DNA of 64,000 nucleotides from Brooklawnia sp963780175 (GTDB lineage: Bacteria; Actinomycetota; Actinomycetes; Propionibacteriales; Propionibacteriaceae): positions 42,023 to 106,022 of the forward strand of contig CAWAAT010000008.1 of assembly GCA_963780175.1 (NCBI GenBank), in the 5' to 3' direction. Positions 26,867 to 34,423 of the stretch are shown here, in pieces. Positions within the stretch are counted from its first letter, which is position 1, and each line of letters opens with the position of its first letter. The position numbers were made by a program, and so were the translations under genes. The notes under the pieces are model-generated. The model was not told where the DNA came from, did no database searches, and saw only the letters and a program-made list of their open reading frames with translations.

Positions 26867-27433
26867 TCAGGCAGCGTTGCGGCCGCGGGGCGAGGGCTCG
26901 CTCAGCACGTCGCGACAGGCCTCCAGCACCTGCTTCCTGCTGGGCAGCGCTGGGGCCGGACGCTGGTCGGGGAGAGCAGATTCGGTGCGGCGGGCCTTGT
27001 TGAGGTGCCGCTTGACCGTGGACACCGAGCAGCCGAGTCGCTGCGCGAGCGAGCTCAACGAGGCCGCCGGGTCGCCATTGCGCAGCCGGACCAATTCGTC
27101 GTAGTTGACCTTCAGACCCTTGCCGGATTCCGCGAAGTTGAGTCCCTCGCGATCGACCGCGAGGCCTAGCCGGCGTCGGATGGCCGTCCGCTGCTGCTGG
27201 GTGGTCCCGGCACAGTACCCGGCGATGTCATGGTGCACCACGGCCCGGTAGAGGCAGTCGATCATCAGGGGGCAGCCCAGGCAGAGAGCCTCGGCGGTTC
27301 GCATCAGCAGCGACGTCTGCCGTCGATGGTCACCGCTGCCGGTGCGCTCCGGTTCCTCGAGCAGGGGATTGTGGAACAGGTCCGCGTTCTCAACACACGC
27401 GGGCGCACGTGTTCCTTCGGGGGTGAGCGTCAT
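26867..27433 (-). CDS. WhiB-family Fe-S transcriptional regulator fused to a C-terminal HTH
   Basis: The 188-residue protein has the four WhiB cysteines C13, C51, C54 and C60 (Cx37-Cx2-Cx5-C) that hold a 4Fe-4S cluster. The usual G(I/V)WGG beta-turn is replaced by GYCAGTT at 72-78. After a basic 'RRRLGLAVDREG' segment, residues ~125-150 form a helix-turn-helix 'SLAQRLGCSVSTVKRHL', which canonical 85-120-residue Wbl proteins lack. Wbl proteins act with the sigma factor to control redox, division or stress genes; here the added HTH could give direct DNA contact. It follows repeat D and is upstream of the sirtuin gene in position only. Confidence 0.82.
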   Translation of the reverse strand: MTLTPEGTRAPACVENADLFHNPLLEEPERTGSGDHRRQTSLLMRTAEALCLGCPLMIDCLYRAVVHHDIAGYCAGTTQQQRTAIRRRLGLAVDREGLNFAESGKGLKVNYDELVRLRNGDPAASLSSLAQRLGCSVSTVKRHLNKARRTESALPDQRPAPALPSRKQVLEACRDVLSEPSPRGRNAA

Positions 27434-27534
27434 CGTGGGGGTCTCGTTTCGGTCACGCCGCCGGGCGGGGGTGACCGGCGGCCTCCGGTAAGCCTAGATG
27501 ATCCTCAAGCCGGGGACGTGCCCGTCGCTTGCCA

Positions 27535-28308
27535 TCACGACATGCGTGTCTGGTCACCGAACAACCGATGACAGACCTCAGCCATCACCTCGTCGATCGG
27601 CGCGTGGATGACCAGATCGGCCGCCTCATCCATCCGGGTCTCGCCGAGGTTGACCAGCCCCAGGCGACGTCCGCGATAGTGACGCAGCAGGCCGGCGGCC
27701 GGAAAGACCGCCAGCGACGTGCCGCCCACCAGCACCATGTCGGCCTGCTCGATCGCGGTGACAGCCTGGTCGACGACGTCCTCGTCGAGCACCTCGCCGT
27801 AGAGCACCACGTCGGGACGCACCATGGCCCCGCAGCGTGGGCAGACCGGGACCACGGGCAGATCCGGTATCTCGCGGAGGGCGAATCTGTGGCGCGCCGG
27901 GCCCAGACAGTGGTTACGGGCCACCGAACCGTGCAGCTCATGGACGACGCGCGATCCGGCCGCCTGGTGCAGGCCGTCGATGTTCTGGGTGACGACCGCT
28001 GCCAGGCGCCCCCGGGCCTCGAGGGTTGCCAGACCGCGGTGGGCGGCGTTGGGCAGCGCCTCGGGGTGCACCAGGTTCGCCCGGTGGAAGGCGAAGAAGA
28101 CCTCTGGTTCGCCCATCAGGCACTGGTGGCTGAGCAGGTACTCGGGGGTGCGTCCGACGTTGGCGCGCGCGTACAGCCCGGCCGCCGAACGGAAGTCGGG
28201 GATGCCCGAGGCCGTCGAGACGCCCGCGCCGCCGAAGAAGACGGCAGAACGCGCCCCGTCCAGCCAATTGGCCAGGGTGTCGATCGGGTCCGAGGTTGAG
28301 CTGCTCAC
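27535..28308 (-). CDS. NAD-dependent protein deacetylase/deacylase (sirtuin)
   Basis: The 257-residue Sir2 protein has 'GAGVSTASGIPDFRS' (NAD pocket), 'TQNIDGLHQAAG', catalytic His in 'HELHGS' and 'GTSLAVFPAAGL'. It removes acyl groups from lysine, for example on acetyl-CoA synthetase. The zinc module is odd: the second pair is normal (CPRC), but the first reads 'NHCLGPARH', so the second Cys of the first CxxC is Pro. There is no Tyr-xx-Arg desuccinylase pair evident. The GTG start at 28308 has TAGATT 8 nt upstream, overlapping the argG stop codon. Confidence 0.9.
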   Translation of the reverse strand: MSSSTSDPIDTLANWLDGARSAVFFGGAGVSTASGIPDFRSAAGLYARANVGRTPEYLLSHQCLMGEPEVFFAFHRANLVHPEALPNAAHRGLATLEARGRLAAVVTQNIDGLHQAAGSRVVHELHGSVARNHCLGPARHRFALREIPDLPVVPVCPRCGAMVRPDVVLYGEVLDEDVVDQAVTAIEQADMVLVGGTSLAVFPAAGLLRHYRGRRLGLVNLGETRMDEAADLVIHAPIDEVMAEVCHRLFGDQTRMS

Positions 28309-28316
28309 CAGGTGCG

Positions 28317-28322
28317 AATCTA
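28317..28322 (-). promoter_or_regulatory. Leaderless-type -10 box (TAGATT)
   Basis: TAGATT on the minus strand lies 8 nt before the sirtuin GTG. Its first three bases are the argG stop codon, so the promoter is embedded in the end of argG. Confidence 0.5.
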
Positions 28323-29738
28323 GTCGGTGCCGAACTCCATGGCCGCCCGGTCGAGGGAGAGCTCCGCGTCGGACGCTGGACGGGCCTCGGGGATGTCCTC
28401 GTGGCCACCCGACTCCAGTTGACCGATCAGCTGCTGGGTGTCGCCGCCGGTGAGTTGGCCGAGGGCGACGTACTGCTCGAGCTTGCTGCGCGAGTCGGCG
28501 ATGTCGAGATTGCGCATGGTCAGCTGGCCGATGCGGTCGGTCGGGCCGAACGCCGCGTCCTCGACTCGCTCCATGCTCAGCCGCTCGGGCCGGTAGCTGA
28601 AGTTGGGGCCGGTGGTGTTCATGATCGTGTAGTCGTCACCCCGGCGGAGTTTCACGGTGACCTCGCCGGTGACGACCGAGGCGACCCAGCGCTGCAGTGA
28701 CTCCCGGATCATGAACGACTGGGGGTCGAACCAGCGGCCCTCGTAGAGCAACCGGCCGAGCCGGACGCCCTCGGTGTGGTAGTTCGACAGGGTGTCCTCG
28801 TTGTGGATGGCGTTGAGCAAGCGTTCGTAGCCGATGTGCAGCAGGGCCATGCCGGGGGCCTCGTAGATGCCACGGCTCTTGGCCTCGATGATGCGGTTCT
28901 CGATCTGGTCGCTCATGCCCAGACCGTGGCGTCCGCCGATCTCGTTGGCCTTCATCACCAGGGCGACGCGGTCGTCGAACCGCTCGCCGTTGATGGCGAC
29001 CGGGTAGCCGTTCTCGAAGCTGAGCGTGACGGTCTCGGTCTCGATGCTGATCGCCGGATCCCAGTACTTGACGCCCATGATCGGCTCAACAGTTTCGAGA
29101 CTGACGTCCAGGTTCTCCAGGGTCTTCGCCTCGTGGGTGGCACCCCAGATGTTGGCGTCCGTGGAGTAGGCCTTCTCCTTGGAGTCGCGGTAGGGCAGGT
29201 CACGCTCGCTCAGCCACTGGCTCATCTCGTCGCGGCCGCCGAGTTCGGTGACGAAGGCGGTGTCGAGCCACGGCTTGTAGATGCGCAGTTGCGGGTTGGC
29301 CATCAGGCCGTAACGGTAGAACCGCTCGATGTCGTTGCCCTTGTAGGTGGAGCCGTCACCCCAGATGGACACGTCGTCGGCGGCCATCGCCCGCACGAGC
29401 ATGGTGCCGGTGACGGCGCGTCCGATCGGGGTGGTGTTGAAGTAGGCCTTGCCCGCCGACCGGATGTGGAAGGCGCCGCACTGCAGAGCGACGAGCCCCT
29501 GCTCGACCAGCGACTGGCGGCAGTCCACCAGACGGGAGAGTTCAGCGCCGTACTGCAGGGCGCGACCGGGTACCGAGTCGATATCGGGTTCGTCGTACTG
29601 GCCGATGTTGGCGGTGTAGGTGCAGGGGATCGCCCCCTTCTCGCGCATCCAGGCGACGGCGACAGAGGTGTCGAGACCGCCGGAGAAAGCGATGCCGACG
29701 CGTTCGCCGGCCGGAAGCGAAGTCAGAACCTTGGACAC
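28320..29738 (-). CDS. argG: Argininosuccinate synthase
   Basis: The 472-residue ATP-dependent ligase joins citrulline and aspartate. It has the N-type PP-loop 'AFSGGLDTSVA' near residues 17-27, 'TANIGQ' after it, and 'GDGSTYKGNDIERF' for citrulline binding. It is of the longer E. coli-like ArgG class (about 447 residues or more) rather than the 400-residue class common in actinobacteria, hinting at a different origin. argH is not adjacent. The GTG at 29738 is preceded by TAGGCT 7 nt upstream, and the upstream region holds two copies of a GGCATAACT half-site. Confidence 0.95.
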   Translation of the reverse strand: MSKVLTSLPAGERVGIAFSGGLDTSVAVAWMREKGAIPCTYTANIGQYDEPDIDSVPGRALQYGAELSRLVDCRQSLVEQGLVALQCGAFHIRSAGKAYFNTTPIGRAVTGTMLVRAMAADDVSIWGDGSTYKGNDIERFYRYGLMANPQLRIYKPWLDTAFVTELGGRDEMSQWLSERDLPYRDSKEKAYSTDANIWGATHEAKTLENLDVSLETVEPIMGVKYWDPAISIETETVTLSFENGYPVAINGERFDDRVALVMKANEIGGRHGLGMSDQIENRIIEAKSRGIYEAPGMALLHIGYERLLNAIHNEDTLSNYHTEGVRLGRLLYEGRWFDPQSFMIRESLQRWVASVVTGEVTVKLRRGDDYTIMNTTGPNFSYRPERLSMERVEDAAFGPTDRIGQLTMRNLDIADSRSKLEQYVALGQLTGGDTQQLIGQLESGGHEDIPEARPASDAELSLDRAAMEFGTD

Positions 29739-29745
29739 GAGGGTC

Positions 29746-29751
29746 AGCCTA
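29746..29751 (-). promoter_or_regulatory. Leaderless-type -10 box (TAGGCT) of argG
   Basis: TAGGCT on the minus strand ends 7 nt before the GTG at 29738; GACCCTC lies between and no ribosome site is visible. Confidence 0.58.
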
Positions 29752-29757
29752 ACTGAA

Positions 29758-29830
29758 AGTTATGCCTCATGGGAAACGGGATTCGGCGAAGGGAAGCAGA
29801 TGAGTATTCGCACGAAGGCATAACTATGCC
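29758..29830. promoter_or_regulatory. Candidate argG operator: GGCATAACT inverted copies
   Basis: AGTTATGCC at 29758-29766 and GGCATAACT at 29817-29825 are inverted repeats 50 bp apart. The right copy is part of the palindrome GGCATA-AC-TATGCC (29817-29830). One copy abuts the argG -10 box. ATGC-based palindromes are typical of ArgR sites, so arginine repression is a reasonable guess; argF here lacks an obvious copy. Confidence 0.45.
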
Positions 29831-29840
29831 GATCTCGACC

Positions 29841-30812
29841 TCATCCCACGGTGAGGATCACCTTCCCGATCACGGCGCCCGAGGCCAGCAGTTCGTGCGC
29901 CTGTGGTGCGTCCTTGAGCCGAATGCGGGTCTCGGGGGCCGGGACGATCGCCCCCGAGCCGATCATCGGCCAGACCCTCTCGGCAACCTGCTGGGTGATG
30001 CCCGACTTCTGCTCGACCGAACGGCCGCGCAGACTGGTGGCGGTCACGGTTGCCCGCTTGGTCAGCAGTTTGGCGATGTTGAGTTCGGCCTTGGTGCCCT
30101 TCTGCATGCCGATGATCACCAGTCGCCCGTCGGGACGCAGCGCCGAGATGTTGTCGTCGAGGTACCTGGCCCCGATGATGTCGAGGATGACGTCCACTCC
30201 GCGGTCCTGGGTGGCCATCATCAGCTCGGTCAACCAGCCGTCAGCGTAGTCGAGCACGATGTCGGCGCCCAGCCTCCGGCAGTGGTCGAGCTTGGCCGCC
30301 GATGCGGTCGTGGCGACGCTCGCTCCCAGCGCCTTGGCGTACTGGATCGCGAACGTCCCGATGCCCCCCGCTCCGCCGTGCACGAGAAAGCGTTCACCGC
30401 TTGCCAGGTGCACGTGGTCAAGGTTGGACAGCACCGTCGCCGCCACCTCGACGATGCCGGCAGCGCTCACCAGGTCGATGCCCTGGGGTGGTGGGATCAC
30501 CTGGCCGGCCGGCACCACGACATACTCGGCGTAGCCGCCACCGGACAGCAGCGCGACAGCTTCATCGCCCACCTGCCAGCCTGTGACGCCCTCACCCAAA
30601 GCGTCGATGACGCCCGAGCACTCGAGTCCGAGCAGTTCGGACGCGCCGGCCGGCGGCGGGTAGAAGCCCTGGCGCTGCAGGAGGTCGGCCCGGTTGAGCC
30701 CCGCCGCCACGGTCTTGATGCGCACCTCGCCGGGTGCGGGCTTCGGGGTGGGCACCTCGGCCCAGCGCATCTTCTCCGGCCCACCGAATCCTTCAAGGGT
30801 GATTGCGTACAT
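29841..30812 (-). CDS. NAD(P)H:quinone oxidoreductase, zinc-free MDR family (PIG3-like)
   Basis: The 323-residue medium-chain dehydrogenase has 'GLNRADLLQRQGFYPPP' at the N-terminus, the signature of the TP53I3/PIG3 quinone oxidoreductase group. The nucleotide fold contains 'VHGGAGGIGTFAIQYAKALGA' near residue 145, seen as GGAGGIGT. No zinc ligands are present. It would reduce quinones or other electrophiles with NADPH. The ATG at 30812 begins the family sequence; the longer frame runs into the tRNA gene on the other strand. It is divergent from the tRNA and upstream of argG. Confidence 0.88.
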   Translation of the reverse strand: MYAITLEGFGGPEKMRWAEVPTPKPAPGEVRIKTVAAGLNRADLLQRQGFYPPPAGASELLGLECSGVIDALGEGVTGWQVGDEAVALLSGGGYAEYVVVPAGQVIPPPQGIDLVSAAGIVEVAATVLSNLDHVHLASGERFLVHGGAGGIGTFAIQYAKALGASVATTASAAKLDHCRRLGADIVLDYADGWLTELMMATQDRGVDVILDIIGARYLDDNISALRPDGRLVIIGMQKGTKAELNIAKLLTKRATVTATSLRGRSVEQKSGITQQVAERVWPMIGSGAIVPAPETRIRLKDAPQAHELLASGAVIGKVILTVG

Positions 30813-30870
30813 GCCCCCAGCCTGCCATCCGTGTAGCGCCGTGGGGTGGGCTAGCATGAGTCCTGCCTCG

Positions 30871-30953
30871 GGCGAGATCGCATAGTGGACGAGTGCAGCC
30901 GCCTTGAAAGCGGCCGAGCGAAAGCTCCGTGGGTTCGAATCCCACTCTCGCCG
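30871..30953 (+). tRNA. tRNA-Ser (anticodon TGA)
   Basis: An 83-nt class II tRNA. GGCGAGA pairs with TCTCGCC in the acceptor stem. The anticodon loop CTTGAAA gives TGA. The long variable arm GAGCGAAAGCTC is present, and the T loop is GTTCGAATC. The CCA end is not encoded. A TAGCAT box lies at 30852-30857. Confidence 0.96.
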
Positions 30954-30981
30954 CCCTCGCAGTGCACGGGAAGGAGATGTC

Positions 30982-31443
30982 ATGGCTACCGTCCCCCATG
31001 CCGTTGACTCCTCCTATTACGCCCTGCGTCCGCGGACGCCCGCCCGGGCGTGGGCGCTCGCATTCGTTGCCGTGGTCGGCGGGATCGGGCTGCTGACGGC
31101 CGGCTGGCGAGACCCTCGCAGCACGGCCATGATCGTCGTCGGGGCGCTCATCGCGCTGGCCGGCCTCGTCCTCGCGGTCACCACCGCGGCATTCATGACA
31201 TCCCGGACGGTCCACATCGTGCTGTCCCCGGACGGCTTCGAGGTCACCGGGCCGGGCTACGACAAGAGGGGGTCGTGGATAGACGTGGACTCGGTGTCGG
31301 CGACGCCGGACGGCTCACGCCTGGTGATCGCCTCCGGGCGCGTCCACCGCACCTACATCCAGTGCCCGGGCGGCGAGGCCGACGAGCGGATGGCCGCCAT
31401 CACCGCCGACATCGCACGGAGACTGCACGCCCTCGAGTCCTGA
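30982..31443 (+). CDS. Small two-helix membrane protein with PH-like domain
   Basis: The 153-residue protein has two hydrophobic helices at about 20-38 and 46-70 ('WALAFVAVVGGIGLLTAG' and 'IVVGALIALAGLVLAV'). An extracytoplasmic or cytoplasmic beta-rich half follows: 'TVHIVLSPDGFEVTGPG', 'SWIDVDSVSATPDG', and a final helix 'MAAITADIARRLHAL'. That arrangement resembles bacterial PH-domain (YdbT/bPH-like) membrane proteins but is too short for a firm call. AAGGAG precedes the ATG. It follows tRNA-Ser by 28 bp and is convergent with the LCP gene. Confidence 0.7.
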   Translation: MATVPHAVDSSYYALRPRTPARAWALAFVAVVGGIGLLTAGWRDPRSTAMIVVGALIALAGLVLAVTTAAFMTSRTVHIVLSPDGFEVTGPGYDKRGSWIDVDSVSATPDGSRLVIASGRVHRTYIQCPGGEADERMAAITADIARRLHALES

Positions 31444-31458
31444 GCCAGTTCTCAGCAG

Positions 31459-33354
31459 TCACGGGGTCTTGGCGGGTTCGGTGGGTGGCGGGGTGTAGAT
31501 CGGCACCGTGTCGGGAATCAGGACGCCTTCCAGAGGCTCCTCGTGACGGTACGCGCAGGCGTCCGTCACGTCCTCGACGGGGTTCTGGCTGGCAGAGGCC
31601 GACGGCTGGGCAGGTGCGGCCGGGTCGGTGACCGGCACCTCGGCCGGTGGTGCCTCACCGGCGGGTTGGGTCGGCTCGCTGGTGGCAGGTTCGGTTGCGG
31701 GAGGTGCCGACATGGCAACCAGGGCCGCAGAGATCTGGGAGGCCATGAGATCGAAGTCGGGGTAGGCAGACCAGTAGCCGTTCTCACCGTCGATGAAGGT
31801 GATCCGCTGCACGAACCGGGCGTTCTGGACGCGTTTGGCCAGTTCGACCATCGCGGACAGGTGTTCTTGCGGGATGTCGGTCGAGACCATGTCGCCGGTG
31901 GCCTTGGCGATGGCCTCGTACCGCACGGCCATGCCCGCCGGATCGGCCTGGTCGATGACCGCATTGACCAGGCAGGACTGTCGCTGCATGCGGCTGTAGT
32001 CGGCGTTCGGTGAGTTGCACCGGCTGCGCGCGTACCACATGGCGTCGGTGCCGTTGAGCAACTGGTTGGGACCCTCGGGTATCCAGCCCTCCTCGCCGCA
32101 GTTGTAGGCGTCCGTGCTGCCGCCCTTGGCGATCGGGAAGTTGACGTTGAGCCGGACGCCGCCCATCGCGTCCACCAGGTTGACCAGCCCGTCGATGTTC
32201 ACCAGCACGAAATAGTCGACCTTGAGCGCGGTGACACCCTCGACCGCCCACTTGAGCGCGTCCGCTCCGGGGTAGTCGGTGTCGGTGAACATGTCAGGCA
32301 GCATGTTCGGGACGTCGTTCCAGACCGCACTGAGCATGGAATCGCCGCCGTTGTCGAAGCCGTAGGGGAACTGTGCGGCGAGCGGCGAACCGGCAGGGAA
32401 GGGTGCGCCCTGGAGGTTTCGGGGCAGCTGGATGATGAGGGTGGCGCCTGTCCGGGTGTCGATCGAGGCGAGCATCATAGTGTCGGTGCGCACGCCCAGG
32501 TCGATGTCGCGTCCCGCGCCCGAGTCACCGCCCAGCAACAGCAGGTTGACGCGCTCCTTGTTTGCCCACGGGTCACGCCTCCCGACCTCGAGTGACGGAC
32601 GGGTCTGCGACTGGGAGTCGTCCTCCGACTGGAAAAGTCCCCCGGAGAGGTTCGCGGTCTGGAGCGAGTAGGCGGTGCCCACCGCTGTCGGCGCGCTGAC
32701 CAGCAGCGACATCACGCCGACGACGGCTGCACCGATGGTGCGTTGCTGCTGGGTCATCTTCCGGGGACGGCTGATGAGGTACGTGCCGATGATGACCGCA
32801 ACCCAACAGAGGCCGGCCACTGCGAGTGCTATCCCGATGCCCTGGATGGACCCGGACGCCAGGATGTTGCCCGCAGCCATCAGCGGGTCGCGAAGGATCG
32901 CAAAGCCCAGGATGCCCGAGCCGACCACGACCACCGCCAGAATCGCGACACCCAGCCGGTGGGCCCGGGTGCCCAACAGGCCCAGCCCCGGCACGAATGT
33001 GCCGGCGATGGTGCGGACGATCGCGCCCCGGAACTGGTGGTCGTTACGCGCGGGGTAGCTGCCGGTCGCGGAGACCGGGCGCGGTGGAGGCGCAGCTCGC
33101 CGTGGAGTTGCGGTCCGGGGTGGCGACGAGGAGGCCGGGGGAACTGAGCGGGCCGGCGGACGAACGTCCGCCGACGGCGGGGCCGGGGTTGCGGGCAGGT
33201 CGTCGGCGGCCCTTCTGGCAGGACTGCCGTAGGTGCCACCGGCGCCCCGCTGGGGGCCGTCGGGACGTCCGAGTTCACCAGAGCCGTCACCCAGTGGATC
33301 TAAGCCCCGTCGTGGTTCGGGAAAGGCCCGGTCCTCCGGCGGGAGTGTCACCAT
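31459..33354 (-). CDS. LCP family cell-wall polymer ligase (LytR-CpsA-Psr)
   Basis: The 631-residue protein has a Pro/Ala-rich cytoplasmic N-terminus (about 1-115), three hydrophobic helices between ~115 and 235, then the LCP domain. The domain has 'RTDTMMLASID' (pyrophosphate-binding Arg and Asp), 'QLPRNLQG' and 'MWYARSR' with conserved Arg residues. The C-terminal ~75 residues are Pro/Ala/Thr-rich, as in wall-spanning linkers. LCP enzymes attach teichoic-acid-like or arabinogalactan-type polymers to peptidoglycan. AAGGAG lies upstream of the ATG at 33354. A separate LytR_C protein is at 46.7 kb. Confidence 0.9.
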   Translation of the reverse strand: MVTLPPEDRAFPEPRRGLDPLGDGSGELGRPDGPQRGAGGTYGSPARRAADDLPATPAPPSADVRPPARSVPPASSSPPRTATPRRAAPPPRPVSATGSYPARNDHQFRGAIVRTIAGTFVPGLGLLGTRAHRLGVAILAVVVVGSGILGFAILRDPLMAAGNILASGSIQGIGIALAVAGLCWVAVIIGTYLISRPRKMTQQQRTIGAAVVGVMSLLVSAPTAVGTAYSLQTANLSGGLFQSEDDSQSQTRPSLEVGRRDPWANKERVNLLLLGGDSGAGRDIDLGVRTDTMMLASIDTRTGATLIIQLPRNLQGAPFPAGSPLAAQFPYGFDNGGDSMLSAVWNDVPNMLPDMFTDTDYPGADALKWAVEGVTALKVDYFVLVNIDGLVNLVDAMGGVRLNVNFPIAKGGSTDAYNCGEEGWIPEGPNQLLNGTDAMWYARSRCNSPNADYSRMQRQSCLVNAVIDQADPAGMAVRYEAIAKATGDMVSTDIPQEHLSAMVELAKRVQNARFVQRITFIDGENGYWSAYPDFDLMASQISAALVAMSAPPATEPATSEPTQPAGEAPPAEVPVTDPAAPAQPSASASQNPVEDVTDACAYRHEEPLEGVLIPDTVPIYTPPPTEPAKTP

Positions 33355-33508
33355 CGGCTCCTTCCGGCTCGGGTGGGCATGCACAGGCGCAGTGCGTGCG
33401 CACGTGACAATGACGATAGCCGCCCGGGGTTGCGGCTGCATCCGACCTCGGACCCTTGATCGCCCAGCTTTCGCGCGAGGCCAGAACCGGTTGGGTGAGC
33501 CTGCCACT

Positions 33509-33537
33509 TTGCGGTCGGGGGGTGGACTCGCTAGCCT
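33509..33537 (+). promoter_or_regulatory. Promoter of tRNA-Ser(GCT)
   Basis: TTGCGG, a 17-bp spacer and TAGCCT (33532-33537) precede the tRNA by 43 bp. The remaining 33355-33508 gap upstream of the LCP start shows no other feature. Confidence 0.5.
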
Positions 33538-33580
33538 TGAGCAGTCGCCTGGCCTTGGACGCGTCCTGGCCAGTCAACAC

Positions 33581-33671
33581 GGAGGTGTCGCCTAGTCCGG
33601 TCTATGGCGCCCGCCTGCTAAGCGGGTTTGGGGCTTAAACCCCATCGCGGGTTCAAATCCCGCCGCCTCCG
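33581..33671 (+). tRNA. tRNA-Ser (anticodon GCT)
   Basis: A 91-nt class II tRNA. The acceptor stem GGAGGTG/CGCCTCC has one G-T pair, loop CTGCTAA gives GCT, the long variable arm GGGGCTTAAACCCC is clear, and the T loop is GTTCAAATC. CCA is not encoded. Confidence 0.96.
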
Positions 33672-33727
33672 CCCTTGACGGGCCAGCCCTGATCGCCGTC
33701 CACCGAGCCGGGGCTGACAAGCCGGTT

Positions 33728-33755
33728 TTGTGTGGTCGACGGGATGCGGTACAGT
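33728..33755 (+). promoter_or_regulatory. Promoter of tRNA-Arg
   Basis: TTGTGT (33728-33733), a 16-bp spacer and TACAGT (33750-33755) lie 21 bp before the mature tRNA end. Confidence 0.5.
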
Positions 33756-33776
33756 AACTAACTGCCCACGGGGCCT

Positions 33777-33852
33777 GCACTCGTAGCTTAATGGATAGAG
33801 CATCTGACTACGGATCAGAAGGTTGGGGGTTCGAGTCCCTCCGAGTGCGCCA
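33777..33852 (+). tRNA. tRNA-Arg (anticodon ACG)
   Basis: A 76-nt tRNA with GCACTCG/CGAGTGC acceptor stem, anticodon loop CTACGGA (ACG, which TadA edits to ICG), T loop GTTCGAGTC and an encoded CCA end. It is the substrate class of the tadA enzyme at 41.2 kb. Confidence 0.96.
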
Positions 33853-33860
33853 GTACCGAC

Positions 33861-33886
33861 AGCCCTCCGCCAACAGGCGGGGGGCT
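33861..33886 (+). terminator. Terminator hairpin after tRNA-Arg
   Basis: AGCCCTCCGCC pairs with GGCGGGGGGCT (11 bp, one G-T) around an AACA loop, followed by TCGTCGTG rather than a long T run. Confidence 0.7.
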
Positions 33887-33915
33887 TCGTCGTGCCTGGC
33901 GTTCTTGCCGCTGGG

Positions 33916-34422
33916 TCAGCGTTGTTTCTTGGTCATCGCCGGACGCGTTGGTACCAGGTCGGGGCGTTCGGCCAACAGTTGGCGGGGTGTCCGCAGCCCG
34001 TCCAGCACCTCCACCATGCCGCCCAGCCACTCGACGAGTCTGGTGAACGACGCCGTCGACAGGAACAGCCCCGAGATCTCCTCCACCCGGTGACTCAGCA
34101 TGAGCACGGCTACTGCGTGCCGGATACCCAAGGTCTTACGTTCGTAGACCGTGACCTTGCGCAGGCCGCTCAGGTCGATCGAGTGCAGTCCGACAGTCAG
34201 CTTCTTGTCCTGCCCGCGCACCAGCCCGCGCACCGGCTGCGCCACCACGTAGACACCGGGGAACGCCCAGACCAGCGCGGCCCAACCGTCCTGCCGTCCG
34301 CCCAGCCAGGCCAGCCACAGCAGGACAAGACCGATGGCCATCGCCCCCAGGGTCAGTCCCGGCGTCGGGTTCAGTGCCAGCGCAGGACGCGGGAGTCGCT
34401 CTCGTGAGCCCGTGCGTGCCAT
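33916..34422 (-). CDS. Two-helix membrane protein of unknown function
   Basis: The 168-residue protein has two hydrophobic segments at about 20-42 and 50-70, then a soluble domain with 'DLSGLRKVTVYERKTLGI' and 'VEWLGGMVEVLDGLRTPRQLL'. The ending 'RPAMTKKQR' is basic. No family was recognised; it resembles in layout the PH-like proteins at 30982 and 52638. GGGGAGG precedes the ATG at 34422. It is the last gene of the aroE operon, 1 bp after the previous stop. Confidence 0.7.
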   Translation of the reverse strand: MARTGSRERLPRPALALNPTPGLTLGAMAIGLVLLWLAWLGGRQDGWAALVWAFPGVYVVAQPVRGLVRGQDKKLTVGLHSIDLSGLRKVTVYERKTLGIRHAVAVLMLSHRVEEISGLFLSTASFTRLVEWLGGMVEVLDGLRTPRQLLAERPDLVPTRPAMTKKQR

Positions 34423-34423
34423 C

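Noticed and set aside
26503..27104. Open frames running through the repeat array before whiB
   Set aside because: They are repeat-derived translations, rich in repeated PxxxxALPWG-type words, and no start or family is supported.
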